From NCBI GenBank assembly GCA_963693635.1, contig CAVOBC010000251.1, positions 1 to 7,265 of the forward strand: a stretch of DNA of 7,265 nt, in the 5' to 3' direction. Origin of the DNA: CAVOBC01 sp963693635 (GTDB lineage: Bacteria > Pseudomonadota > Gammaproteobacteria > Pseudomonadales > Azotimanducaceae). Below the pieces are notes generated by a model. That model did not search any database, had not been told where the DNA came from, and worked only from the letters and a program-made list of their open reading frames with translations. Position numbers and translations under genes: made by a program. This document shows positions 1-6,186 of the stretch, piece by piece. Every line of letters begins with the position of its first letter. The stretch's first letter is position 1.

Positions 1-145
1 GGGCGCGTGCCGCGAGCTGATCCGGCCGACTCCCGTCTTCTGGTGCGTAGACCGCTGCAATCTCATGTCCCGCTGCAAGCAGTCTGTCAATACAGTCAAC
101 GGCAACGGGTGCCTGACCAAAGATTGCGAGCTTTAACGCCATCAT
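1..145 (-). CDS. Formyltransferase-family protein (10-formyl-THF hydrolase/Fmt-like), N-terminal part, cut by window edge
   Basis: Reading the minus strand from 145 gives 48 codons without a stop before the left edge. The product begins MMALKLAIFGQAPVAVDCID and continues with AGHEIAAVYAPEDGSRPD and LAARA. The hydrophobic strand ending in FGQ, then GHE, then a VYAP-D-G-x-PD stretch, is how the N-terminal formyltransferase domain of 10-formyltetrahydrofolate dehydrogenase (ALDH1L) and its stand-alone bacterial relatives begins. Methionyl-tRNA formyltransferase shares this fold. Members bind 10-formyl-THF and either hydrolyse it or transfer the formyl group. The catalytic Asn-His-Asp region lies outside the window, so the reaction cannot be told. 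Two ATGs are adjacent; AGGAG at 149-153 is 3 nt from the first (145) and 6 nt from the second (142), so 142 may be the true start. It lies 75 bp downstream of the aminotransferase on the same strand, probably cotranscribed. Confidence 0.8.
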   Translation of the reverse strand, partial: MMALKLAIFGQAPVAVDCIDRLLAAGHEIAAVYAPEDGSRPDQLAARA

Positions 146-148
146 CGT

Positions 149-153
149 CTCCT
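149..153 (-). promoter_or_regulatory. Ribosome binding site of the formyltransferase-family gene
   Basis: AGGAG on the minus strand. Its spacing (3 nt to the ATG ending at 145, 6 nt to the one ending at 142) favours the second of the two tandem ATGs. Confidence 0.6.
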
Positions 154-220
154 GAAGATTCTCGAACTACACCACCGTCGTGCAAGCAGAGAGGCACCTC
201 GCTCGCATACCCGGGAGGTT

Positions 221-1351
221 TCAGTCTTTGATCGCCGCAAGCCCCTTTTCAAGGTTGGCGACGGTTCGGTCAATGTTGTTCAGTTTGTCGAGGCCGAAGA
301 GGCCAAGTCGGAATGTGCGAAAGTCCGCCGGCTCATCGCAATGCAGTGGCACACCGGCCGCAATCTGTAGGCCCGCGGCCGCAAATCGGCTGCCATTCTG
401 GATGTTGGGGTCGTCGGTGTAGCTGACGATAACGCCCGGTGCTTCGAAGCCAGGCCCTGCGACGCTCTTGAATCCGGCATCTGCCAGGACCGCACGCACG
501 CGGCTGCCAAGCTCTATCTGCGCGTTTCGCATCGCATCGAATCCCGCAGCCCTGGTTGCGTTCATCTCCTCGGTGAGTTTGCGCAGTCCATCTGTTGGCA
601 GGGTCGCATGGTAGGCATGCCCACCCGCCTCATAAACCTTCATGATGCTATGCCACTTCGCGAGGTCGCACGCAAAGCTGCTGCTGGTCGTCGTCTCTAG
701 CTGAGCGAGCGCACGATCGCTCATCATGACGAGCGCGGCGCACGGCGTTGAACTCCAGCCCTTCTGCGGCGCGGATAACAGCACATCAACGCCTACCGCT
801 TTCATGTCCACCCAAAGCGTGCCCGACGCAATGCAATCAAGCACAAAGAGGCCGCCCTCGGCGTGGGTCGCGTCAGCAACAGACTTCAGATAATCATCCG
901 GCAGCAACATGCCCGAGGCTGTCTCGACGTGGGGCGCAAACACGACCTTCGGTTTCTTTGCATGAACGGCCGAGACCACCTCGGCAACGGGTGCGGGTTC
1001 CCACGATGCCTCGCTCGCTTCATTCACGGTGTGCGCCTTCAGCACGCTCGTGTTGCTCGCGATGCGGCCGGTTTCGAGGATCTGGCTCCACCGAAAGCTG
1101 AAAAAGCCATTGCGGATAACGAGGCACTCTTCATCGTTGGCAAACTGGCGAGTGACGGCCTCCATCCCGAAGGTACCACCGCCCGGAATGACCGCCATAC
1201 CGTCCGCGTTGTAGACGCCGCGCATGGTCGTCGAGATGTCGTTCATGACACCCTGGAAGGTCTTCGACATGTGATTCAACGCGCGGTCGGTGAAGACCAC
1301 GGAGTATTCAAGCAAGCCGTCCGGATCTACGTCTGCATTTATCCCGGGCAC
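221..1351 (-). CDS. Class V (fold type I) PLP-dependent aminotransferase, alanine-glyoxylate/serine-pyruvate type
   Basis: The 376-residue product is full length for the alanine-glyoxylate/serine-pyruvate/aminoethylphosphonate aminotransferase group. Visible features in order are: a glycine-rich phosphate-binding turn IPGGGTFGMEA at 55-65; PHVETASG at 140-147; Asp172 in FVLDCIASG, the expected partner of the pyridine nitrogen; Lys197 in SAPQKGW, the expected Schiff-base lysine; and Arg348 in FRTFRLGLFG near the C-terminus, a candidate for binding the substrate carboxylate. The enzyme should be cytosolic and move an amino group between a small amino acid and a 2-oxo acid such as glyoxylate or pyruvate; the substrate is not decided by sequence alone. 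The start is GTG at 1351, with GGAGG 5 nt upstream. The next gene downstream is the formyltransferase-family gene, which suggests a link to glycine/one-carbon turnover (inference). The leader carries an 11-bp tandem repeat. Confidence 0.9.
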   Translation of the reverse strand: MPGINADVDPDGLLEYSVVFTDRALNHMSKTFQGVMNDISTTMRGVYNADGMAVIPGGGTFGMEAVTRQFANDEECLVIRNGFFSFRWSQILETGRIASNTSVLKAHTVNEASEASWEPAPVAEVVSAVHAKKPKVVFAPHVETASGMLLPDDYLKSVADATHAEGGLFVLDCIASGTLWVDMKAVGVDVLLSAPQKGWSSTPCAALVMMSDRALAQLETTTSSSFACDLAKWHSIMKVYEAGGHAYHATLPTDGLRKLTEEMNATRAAGFDAMRNAQIELGSRVRAVLADAGFKSVAGPGFEAPGVIVSYTDDPNIQNGSRFAAAGLQIAAGVPLHCDEPADFRTFRLGLFGLDKLNNIDRTVANLEKGLAAIKD

Positions 1352-1356
1352 CTGTC

Positions 1357-1361
1357 CCTCC
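1357..1361 (-). promoter_or_regulatory. Ribosome binding site of the aminotransferase gene
   Basis: GGAGG within a purine run on the minus strand, 5 nt before the GTG at 1351. It supports this unusual GTG start. The 11-bp repeat array begins just upstream. Confidence 0.7.
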
Positions 1362-1365
1362 CCTC

Positions 1366-1420
1366 GCTAATGAATTGCTAATGAATTGCTAATGAATTGC
1401 TAATGAATTGCTGATGAATT
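1366..1420. repeat. Five tandem copies of an 11-bp repeat (phased AATT tracts)
   Basis: The unit GCTAATGAATT occurs at 1366-1376, 1377-1387, 1388-1398 and 1399-1409 without a mismatch, and at 1410-1420 with one change (GCTGATGAATT). AATT recurs every 11 bp, close to one helical turn, so the segment is a candidate for intrinsically curved DNA. It is AT-rich against GC-rich surroundings. It lies between the probable promoter and the ribosome site of the aminotransferase, so most of the leader transcript would consist of the repeat. On the transcript strand the unit (AATTCATTAGC) contains no ATG. Confidence 0.95.
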
Positions 1421-1426
1421 GCCATT

Positions 1427-1456
1427 ATTCCAACGCGCGGCATTGTACACCGTCAA
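1427..1456 (-). promoter_or_regulatory. Probable sigma70-type promoter of the aminotransferase operon
   Basis: On the minus strand a -35-like TTGACG (positions 1456-1451) is followed after 18 bp by a -10-like TGGAAT (1432-1427). An overlapping AATAAT (1429-1424) fits the -10 consensus better but would need a 21-bp spacer. Transcription would start around 1417-1420, at the edge of the 11-bp repeats, giving a leader of about 65-70 nt. Prediction from consensus only. Confidence 0.45.
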
Positions 1457-1607
1457 ACCCGGAGCACGAGAATCTCGCACTGAAGCCACGATTAACTGAC
1501 ATTGAGCGTCGCATGTCCGTCGGCATAACGGGGCGAGCGCATCGCAGGACGATCTGTGGCAACGTCGCGCGGACTCCGGTCCCTCACACCCACCCTTACT
1601 TTCTTTT

Positions 1608-1642
1608 GGCCAACCCGGCCATTGGATTATGGCCGGTTGGCC
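1608..1642. repeat. Imperfect inverted repeat, 15/14-bp arms with 6-nt loop
   Basis: The left arm GGCCAACCCGGCCAT (1608-1622) pairs with the right arm ATGGCCGGTTGGCC (1629-1642), with only C1616 bulged and TGGATT as the loop: 14 base pairs, mostly G-C. The left arm with the two preceding Ts also contains the perfect palindrome TTGGCCAA (1606-1613). Neither side has the T-run expected of an intrinsic terminator in the needed orientation: T-rich sequence precedes the hairpin on the plus strand, and CCCATC follows it. It ends 61 bp before the ytoQ ATG. It could be a protein-binding site, a leader hairpin, or a copy of a dispersed REP-like element. Confidence 0.85.
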
Positions 1643-1703
1643 CCATCCTGCGGTGCCGACATCCAGTACACTCGTAACATTCAATCAGCGGCGAGGCCAA
1701 GCA

Positions 1704-2147
1704 ATGTTCTGGACCATCTATCTGTCCGGCGAGATTCACACCGACTGGCGCGAGCAGATTGCCAAAGGCTGCAGGGATGCAAACCTGCAGGTCGAGTTTC
1801 GCGGGCCTGTCACCGACCATGCCGCAAGCGATGATGCGGGCGATGTGCTGGGACCCGAATCAACACCGTTCTGGAAGGACCATAAGTCGGCCAAGATCAA
1901 TAGCATTCGAACGCGCACGCTGATCGCCCAATCCGATCTTGCGATCATCCGCTTCGGCGACAAGTTCAAGCAGTGGAATGCCGCATTCGATGCGGGCCTC
2001 GCGGCTGCGGCCGAGGTTCCCTACATCACCCTGCACGACGAAGCGTTGATCCATCCATTGAAAGAGGTCGACGCGGCGGCAATGGCCTGGGCGTCGACGC
2101 CCACGCAGGTAGTCGAGATTCTGAAATATGTAACGCAGGAAGCCTGA
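1704..2147 (+). CDS. ytoQ: YtoQ-family protein (nucleoside 2-deoxyribosyltransferase-like)
   Basis: The 147-residue product matches the YtoQ family in length and in its signature blocks: YLSGEIHTDWRE at 6-17, GPVTDHAASD at 34-43, a SAKINSIRTRTLIAQSDLAI segment at 62-81, FGDKFKQWNAAFDAG at 84-98 and HPLKEVD at 117-123. The family is assigned to the nucleoside 2-deoxyribosyltransferase fold. Asp96 in AAFDAG sits where true deoxyribosyltransferases carry a catalytic Glu, so its chemistry may differ; no activity or role is firmly known to me. It appears to be a soluble cytosolic protein. The ATG at 1704 is chosen because the family begins at this point and GAGG (1693-1696) lies 7 nt upstream. An in-frame ATG at 1629 falls inside the inverted repeat and would add 25 atypical residues. 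hrpB follows after 16 bp, probably in the same transcript. Confidence 0.9.
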   Translation: MFWTIYLSGEIHTDWREQIAKGCRDANLQVEFRGPVTDHAASDDAGDVLGPESTPFWKDHKSAKINSIRTRTLIAQSDLAIIRFGDKFKQWNAAFDAGLAAAAEVPYITLHDEALIHPLKEVDAAAMAWASTPTQVVEILKYVTQEA

Positions 2148-2163
2148 ATCGAACCAACAAATC

Positions 2164-4716
2164 GTGGCAGCTGCCGGCCATAGCGGCCTTCCCATTGACG
2201 AGGTGCTCCCGTCTATCAGACAGCACCTCGGTCACCGCTACGAACTGATCCTGGAGGCACCACCGGGAGCAGGTAAAACCACCGTCGTGCCCATCGCCCT
2301 GCTGGACGAGCCGTGGCTCGCAGGTCGGCGCATCCTTGTCCTTGAGCCCCGGCGCCTCGCAGCGCGGGCCGCGGCCGAGCGAATGTCCGAGATGCTCAAT
2401 GACACCGTCGGGCGGACCGTTGGCTACCGCATGCGCCAGGACACCCGGGTGTCCGCGTCCACGCGAATCGAAGTCATCACCGAGGGCATTCTCACCCGCA
2501 TGTTGACGTCCGACCCGTCGCTTGCCGACGTTGGCCTCGTGATTTTCGATGAGTTCCACGAACGCAGCCTCGATGCGGATCTGGGCCTCGCGCTAACGCT
2601 TTATGCACGCGGCGTCTTTCGTGAGGACGACCCGCTGCGCCTGATTGTGATGTCAGCAACCCTGCCCGCCGGCGACCTCGCCGCCATGATCAACGATGCC
2701 CCGGTCGTGTCCTGCACCGGCCGCGCGTTCCCGGTCGAGGTGATCCACGCCCCGCCACCGAACCCCCGGCGCCACGGCCCGCGCGAGAATATCGCGGACA
2801 GCACCGCCGCGCTGACGGTTCGCGCATTGCGCGAGAACCCGTCGAGCAGCATCCTGGTTTTCCTGCCCGGTCAGGCAGAGATAGCACGGTGCGAGCGCGC
2901 TATCTCCCAGTCGGACGTGGATAACAGCGTCACAATCCACCCCCTCTTTGGCGGCATGTCGATCGAAGCGCAGCGCGCGGCCATTTCGCCCTCTGCCCCT
3001 GACTCACGCAAGGTTGTCCTTGCCACCAACATCGCTGAAACCAGCCTCACCATCGACGGCATCCACGTTGTGGTCGACTCGGGTCAGGCGCGTGAGCCCC
3101 TTTTCGATGCTGGCACCGGCATGACTCGCCTCACCACCCGCCGTATCTCACGCGCATCGAGTATTCAGCGCATGGGCCGCGCCGGGCGGCTTGCGCCGGG
3201 CCGCTGCTACCGACTCTGGGCGGCATCCCAGCAGGATGAACTCGCGCCGCACATCACCCCGGAGATCCAGCAGACTGACCTCACGCCCATCGTGCTGACG
3301 CTCCTGTCCTGGGGGATTGGCGACCCATCTGTCCTCGCGTGGCTGAATCCGCCAGGCGTCGGTCCCTGGCAGCAAGCGCTCTCATTGCTGCAGTCCCTGG
3401 GCGCAGTCGACACGACACTCGCCATCACTCATCACGGCGAGCTGATGGCACAACTGCCGGTGCACCCCCGCCTGGCTCACATGATGATCGCTGGCACGGA
3501 GCTCAGCATGGGCAATGATGCCTGCCAGATCGCGGCGCTGCTGTCTGACCGCGACCCGTTCGGCCGAGACGACCCGGACCTCGCGATGCGTCTCGCTACA
3601 CTCGAGGGCAAGGGCGCGAACGCAGAACGCCATCGCGGCTGGGCCCGGCGCACACGCGACCTTGCTGCGACCTTTTCCGGCCATCTGCAACGCGCCGGAT
3701 TCAAGACAGAGCATCCGTTAAACCTTAATCGCGACGATCGACTCGCCTTTCTGCTCGCGAGCGCATACCCGGACCGTATCGCACGACGCCGGCATTCGGG
3801 TGGCTTCCAACTTGCCAACGGGCGCAGTGCTCAGCTCGCCGTAAAGCACCGATTCGCCCGTGCCCAATGGTTGGCCGTCGCAGAAGTTGGCAGTGTCGCG
3901 CGCAGCCGTGGCGATACCATTCACACGTGTGTTGCACTCGACCCTGCGCTCTTCGAAACCCTGCTGTCTCCCGCCATCGAAATCTCGGAGGCCGTCGAGT
4001 TCGACGACAGATCCGGCAAGTTCGTCGCTGAGCGTCGTCGCCACATCGGTGCGCTCAATCTGTCCGCAGAAGCAATTCCCGTGCGCGCCGACGCGAAGGT
4101 GGTTGCACTCGCGAACTATATACGCCGCCAGGGCGTGGACAGCTTGCCGTGGACCCGCGAACTAAGGCAGTGGCAGTCCCGCGTTACCCTGCTCCACCAA
4201 ACGCTTGGAGCCCCATGGCCGGACGTCACCGACGACACCTTGATCGATACGCTTGAAAACTGGCTCGGTCCCTGGCTCGAAACCGTCGGCACCCGCAAGC
4301 AACTGGCGAGGCTCGACTTGAACGCGGCGCTGCAAACACGCTTGCCCTGGCCGCTGTCTCGAGACCTCAACCGGCACGCACCGACACATCTGCGGGCACC
4401 CGGCGGTTCGATGGCTGCTATCGACTACACGGCGAGCCCCCCAACGCTCGCGGTCAAGCTGCAGGAGATGTTCAGCGCACTTGAGACACCGCGCATCGCG
4501 GGCGGTCGCGTGCCACTCGTGCTGCACCTGCTGTCACCTGCGGGCCGGCCCCTGCAGGTGACGTCCGACCTCGCGAGCTTCTGGACAGACGGATATCGCG
4601 ACGTGCGGCGCGAAATGCGCGGCCGGTACCCGAAACACCCATGGCCCGAAGATCCGCTCAACGCGAAGCCCACGGGCAAGACCAAGGCCCGACTCGCGCG
4701 CGACGACGACGCATAG
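2164..4716 (+). CDS. hrpB: ATP-dependent DExH-box helicase HrpB
   Basis: The 850-residue product has the full superfamily 2 DExH helicase set: motif I APPGAGKTT at 32-40, motif Ia LEPRRLAAR at 60-68, TEGILTRM at 106-113, motif II DEFH at 129-132, motif III SAT at 164-166, motif V LATNIAETSLTI at 286-297 and motif VI QRMGRAGR at 335-342. The C-terminal half ends in the HrpB hallmark RYPKHPWPEDP at 821-831. The length is close to that of E. coli HrpB. DExH proteins of this group use ATP to remodel RNA or RNA-protein complexes; the cellular substrate of HrpB is poorly defined. The start is GTG at 2164, which places GLPIDEVLP where E. coli HrpB has its N-terminal SLPVAAVLP. No Shine-Dalgarno lies at a normal distance (AGGA at 2137-2140 is too far). 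With only 16 bp after the ytoQ stop, translational coupling to ytoQ is likely (inference). Confidence 0.96.
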   Translation: MAAAGHSGLPIDEVLPSIRQHLGHRYELILEAPPGAGKTTVVPIALLDEPWLAGRRILVLEPRRLAARAAAERMSEMLNDTVGRTVGYRMRQDTRVSASTRIEVITEGILTRMLTSDPSLADVGLVIFDEFHERSLDADLGLALTLYARGVFREDDPLRLIVMSATLPAGDLAAMINDAPVVSCTGRAFPVEVIHAPPPNPRRHGPRENIADSTAALTVRALRENPSSSILVFLPGQAEIARCERAISQSDVDNSVTIHPLFGGMSIEAQRAAISPSAPDSRKVVLATNIAETSLTIDGIHVVVDSGQAREPLFDAGTGMTRLTTRRISRASSIQRMGRAGRLAPGRCYRLWAASQQDELAPHITPEIQQTDLTPIVLTLLSWGIGDPSVLAWLNPPGVGPWQQALSLLQSLGAVDTTLAITHHGELMAQLPVHPRLAHMMIAGTELSMGNDACQIAALLSDRDPFGRDDPDLAMRLATLEGKGANAERHRGWARRTRDLAATFSGHLQRAGFKTEHPLNLNRDDRLAFLLASAYPDRIARRRHSGGFQLANGRSAQLAVKHRFARAQWLAVAEVGSVARSRGDTIHTCVALDPALFETLLSPAIEISEAVEFDDRSGKFVAERRRHIGALNLSAEAIPVRADAKVVALANYIRRQGVDSLPWTRELRQWQSRVTLLHQTLGAPWPDVTDDTLIDTLENWLGPWLETVGTRKQLARLDLNAALQTRLPWPLSRDLNRHAPTHLRAPGGSMAAIDYTASPPTLAVKLQEMFSALETPRIAGGRVPLVLHLLSPAGRPLQVTSDLASFWTDGYRDVRREMRGRYPKHPWPEDPLNAKPTGKTKARLARDDDA

Positions 4717-4896
4717 GTCTGTGACGCATGGCCCTGGCGAGCTTCCGAAGCGGATCTGCAGTCACCCATGTGTGCTGATTTGACTTGCCAGCCGACATCT
4801 TTCAGCCTCAGTGTCCATCAGGTTGTGCAGACAGCGACGATCAAGATGAAGCGCTTTCCCTTGCTGCCGATGGAAATCTCGCTTCGACCCCTTTCA

Positions 4897-4922
4897 CTAA
4901 CAAGCGTCGCTAACAAGCGTGC
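4897..4922. repeat. 13-bp tandem duplication
   Basis: CTAACAAGCGTCG (4897-4909) is followed directly by CTAACAAGCGTGC (4910-4922). The first 11 bases are identical and the last two are transposed. It lies upstream of the broken methyltransferase gene and looks like a slippage duplication. A TAACAAGCG start resembles the outer end of integron attC sites, but no matching partner arm was found. Confidence 0.85.
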
Positions 4923-4952
4923 TTACCCGCGCTGCTTAGTAGTTCCATGGCG

Positions 4953-4997
4953 CAACGGGACTTTCATCACATTCAACGGGACTTATCACATTCAAGG
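4953..4997. repeat. 21/19-bp imperfect tandem repeat with partial third copy
   Basis: CAACGGGACTTTCATCACATT (4953-4973, 21 bp; copy 2 lacks the TC after the CTT) is followed by CAACGGGACTTATCACATT (4974-4992) and then by CAAGG, the beginning of a third, diverged copy. The repeat lies just before the likely GTG start (5007) of the methyltransferase. If translation began at the in-frame ATG at 4947, the duplication would be read as repeated QRDF/QRDL residues, which argues that this stretch is non-coding. Confidence 0.85.
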
Positions 4998-5006
4998 CAC
5001 GGCCCC

Positions 5007-5786
5007 GTGAATGACCAACCGCCGCCTGACTCACTCGCCGCGGCCGAGGCTGCCGCAACCTCACTCGCTCGAAGCGCCAACATCGATCTCGCCTCCGCGC
5101 GCCAGAAGACGGCAACTCGCCATGGACACCCGGACTGGGACGCCCTGCGTAACCACTTCCTGTTCCAGCCGGGTTTGGCCCCGGACGCGATCGGGGTTGC
5201 CTACGATGAGATCGCCGAGCGCTGGCAGGACGGCACTTTCGATTCGACCCGTGGCATTGCGCTACACGAACGCGCCCTTGAACTCACCGCGAAGTCAGAT
5301 CCCGTGACCGGCGCAGCCCTCGATGTCGGCTGCGGTTGCTCAAGCCGTGTGAGCAATCTCCTTCGACAGCACAACCTCGTTGTTGTCGGCGTCGATGTCT
5401 CCCCCCGCATGCTGGAACTTGCACGCATTGCCAACCCCGGTCAGCACTTCATCCAGGCGGACATTTGTACCTGGGAGCCACCCGCAACCTATGACTTCAT
5501 CACTGCCTGGGAGAGCATCTGGCACGTGCCACTCGGCGAGCGTGAAGGGGTGCTATCCAAGCTCATGCGCGCGCTCGCACCCGGCGGCGTGATGTTGTTT
5601 ACCGGTGCCGGCACCAACGAGCCATCAGATTTCGCAAACTAGGCGATGGGGCCCGAGGTCTCCTACAGCGATCTCGGCATGCCGGCGACCGTTCGCGTGA
5701 TCGCAGCGGCTGGCTGCCTGCTCAAGCACGCCGAGATCTATTCCGAGCCGCTTGTCCTCTGCTACATCGTGCAGCGCGGCGCGTGA
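5007..5786 (+). pseudogene. Class I SAM-dependent methyltransferase interrupted by one in-frame TAG
   Basis: Counting from GTG at 5007, residues about 10-50 form an Ala-rich helical segment ending in RHGHPDWDALRNHF, resembling a short helical domain found before other enzymatic domains. A Rossmann methyltransferase domain follows: motif I LDVGCGCSS at 105-113 (SAM binding), GVDVSPRML at 128-136 with acidic Asp130 expected to contact the SAM ribose, QADICTWEP at 150-158, TAWESIWHVPL at 166-176 and LAPGGVMLFTGAG at 190-202. TAG at 5640-5642 stops the frame. The same frame continues for 47 codons (MGPEVSYSDLGMPATVRVI, AAGCLLKHAEI, LCYIVQRGA) to TGA at 5784. That tail matches the usual C-terminus of this family, so a single nonsense change (or sequencing error) splits one gene. 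The truncated 5' product would lack the last strands. AAGG at 4994-4997 lies 9 nt before the GTG; an in-frame ATG at 4947 is the alternative start. The methyl acceptor is unknown. Confidence 0.75.
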
Positions 5787-6052
5787 TTTCAGTGACAGGC
5801 CGGACGCGGCGTCAGGGCGCCCTGGAAACGGGAGGCGAAATGCATCTCATCGGCGAGATGCTCGACAACGACCACATGGGACCCGGCGACGCCGCGATCT
5901 GGGGATTGGCCGAGGCCCTCGCCAACAGCACCGGCCTCGCGCACACGCGATCCGAATGTGCCCGTTACTTCGAAAGCGCCGGCTTTACCGGGATCGCGAT
6001 TGACGACTTCATCCCCGGCGTTCTCGCGCGGGTTTCGGGAATCAAGCCCTGA
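5783..6052 (+). pseudogene. C-terminal remnant of a second SAM-dependent (O-)methyltransferase
   Basis: An 89-codon frame starts at GTG 5783, overlapping the TGA of the preceding methyltransferase by 4 bp. From about residue 13 it reads ALETGGEMHLIGEMLDND, then DAAIWGLAEALANSTG, AHTRSECARYFESAGFTG and DFIPGVLARVSG. The order corresponds to the last part of a methyltransferase: the strand after the PGG loop, a helix, then a YFESAGF segment and closing strand. The N-terminal two-thirds, including the SAM-binding GxG motif, are absent, so it cannot be an active methyltransferase on its own. The first dozen residues (VISVTGRTRRQG) resemble no family, marking the probable deletion junction near 5786-5815. 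An internal ATG at 5840 has GGAGG 4 nt upstream (5831-5835), so a 70-residue peptide could still be made. I regard it as a decaying fragment; a short translated protein is the less likely alternative. Confidence 0.6.
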
Positions 6053-6186
6053 CCTGACGGCGCATTGTGTGGCCGGGCCATCCGGTATCCGATCAGCGGG
6101 CAGCACGCTCACCCGGTTCTTCGGTTACTGAGCCCGGCAATCCATCGCATGCAGGCGCGAAGCTCAGGGTGTCGCTACGAGACAGA

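Larger units (their letters stand above)
1352..1703. other. Divergent intergenic region between aminotransferase and ytoQ
   Basis: These 352 bases separate two divergently transcribed genes. They contain, from left to right, the aminotransferase ribosome site, the 11-bp tandem repeats, a probable minus-strand promoter, about 150 bases (1457-1607) in which I see nothing specific, the inverted repeat at 1608-1642, and about 60 bases before ytoQ with no convincing sigma70 pair. Short open frames here look like chance translations. Confidence 0.7.
4717..5006. other. Intergenic region downstream of hrpB with two short duplications
   Basis: About 290 bases without a convincing gene. No T-tailed hairpin terminator follows hrpB. 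TTGACT at 4780-4785 looks like a -35 box but has no matching -10. The right half contains two independent short tandem duplications, listed separately. Short open frames here give low-complexity or irregular peptides with no family resemblance. Confidence 0.6.

Noticed and set aside
863..1381. A 172-codon plus-strand open frame
   Set aside because: Antisense to the aminotransferase and running into the 11-bp repeats; no recognisable protein features.
1629..1703. N-terminal extension of ytoQ from the ATG at 1629
   Set aside because: The added 25 residues come partly from the inverted-repeat arm and match nothing in the family, which begins at the 1704 Met with a ribosome site 7 nt upstream.
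2026..2559. A 177-codon minus-strand open frame
   Set aside because: Antisense to the end of ytoQ and the N-terminal helicase motifs of hrpB; no coherent domain.
4740..4752. Terminator hairpin after hrpB (GCTTC-C-GAAGC)
   Set aside because: A one-base loop cannot form a stable hairpin, and no T-tract follows.
4780..4815. Promoter with TTGACT at 4780-4785
   Set aside because: No acceptable -10 hexamer at 16-18 bp; the expected position reads CAGCCT.
4897..4997. Integron attC-like site (TAACAAGCG ends)
   Set aside because: No complementary GTTRRRY-type partner arm or extended hairpin was found in the following bases, and there is no integrase or cassette context.
6072..6138. Bidirectional terminator from GCCGGGC (6072-6078) and GCCCGGC (6132-6138)
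   Set aside because: Only 7 bp of pairing across a 53-nt gap with no T-run; expected by chance in GC-rich DNA.
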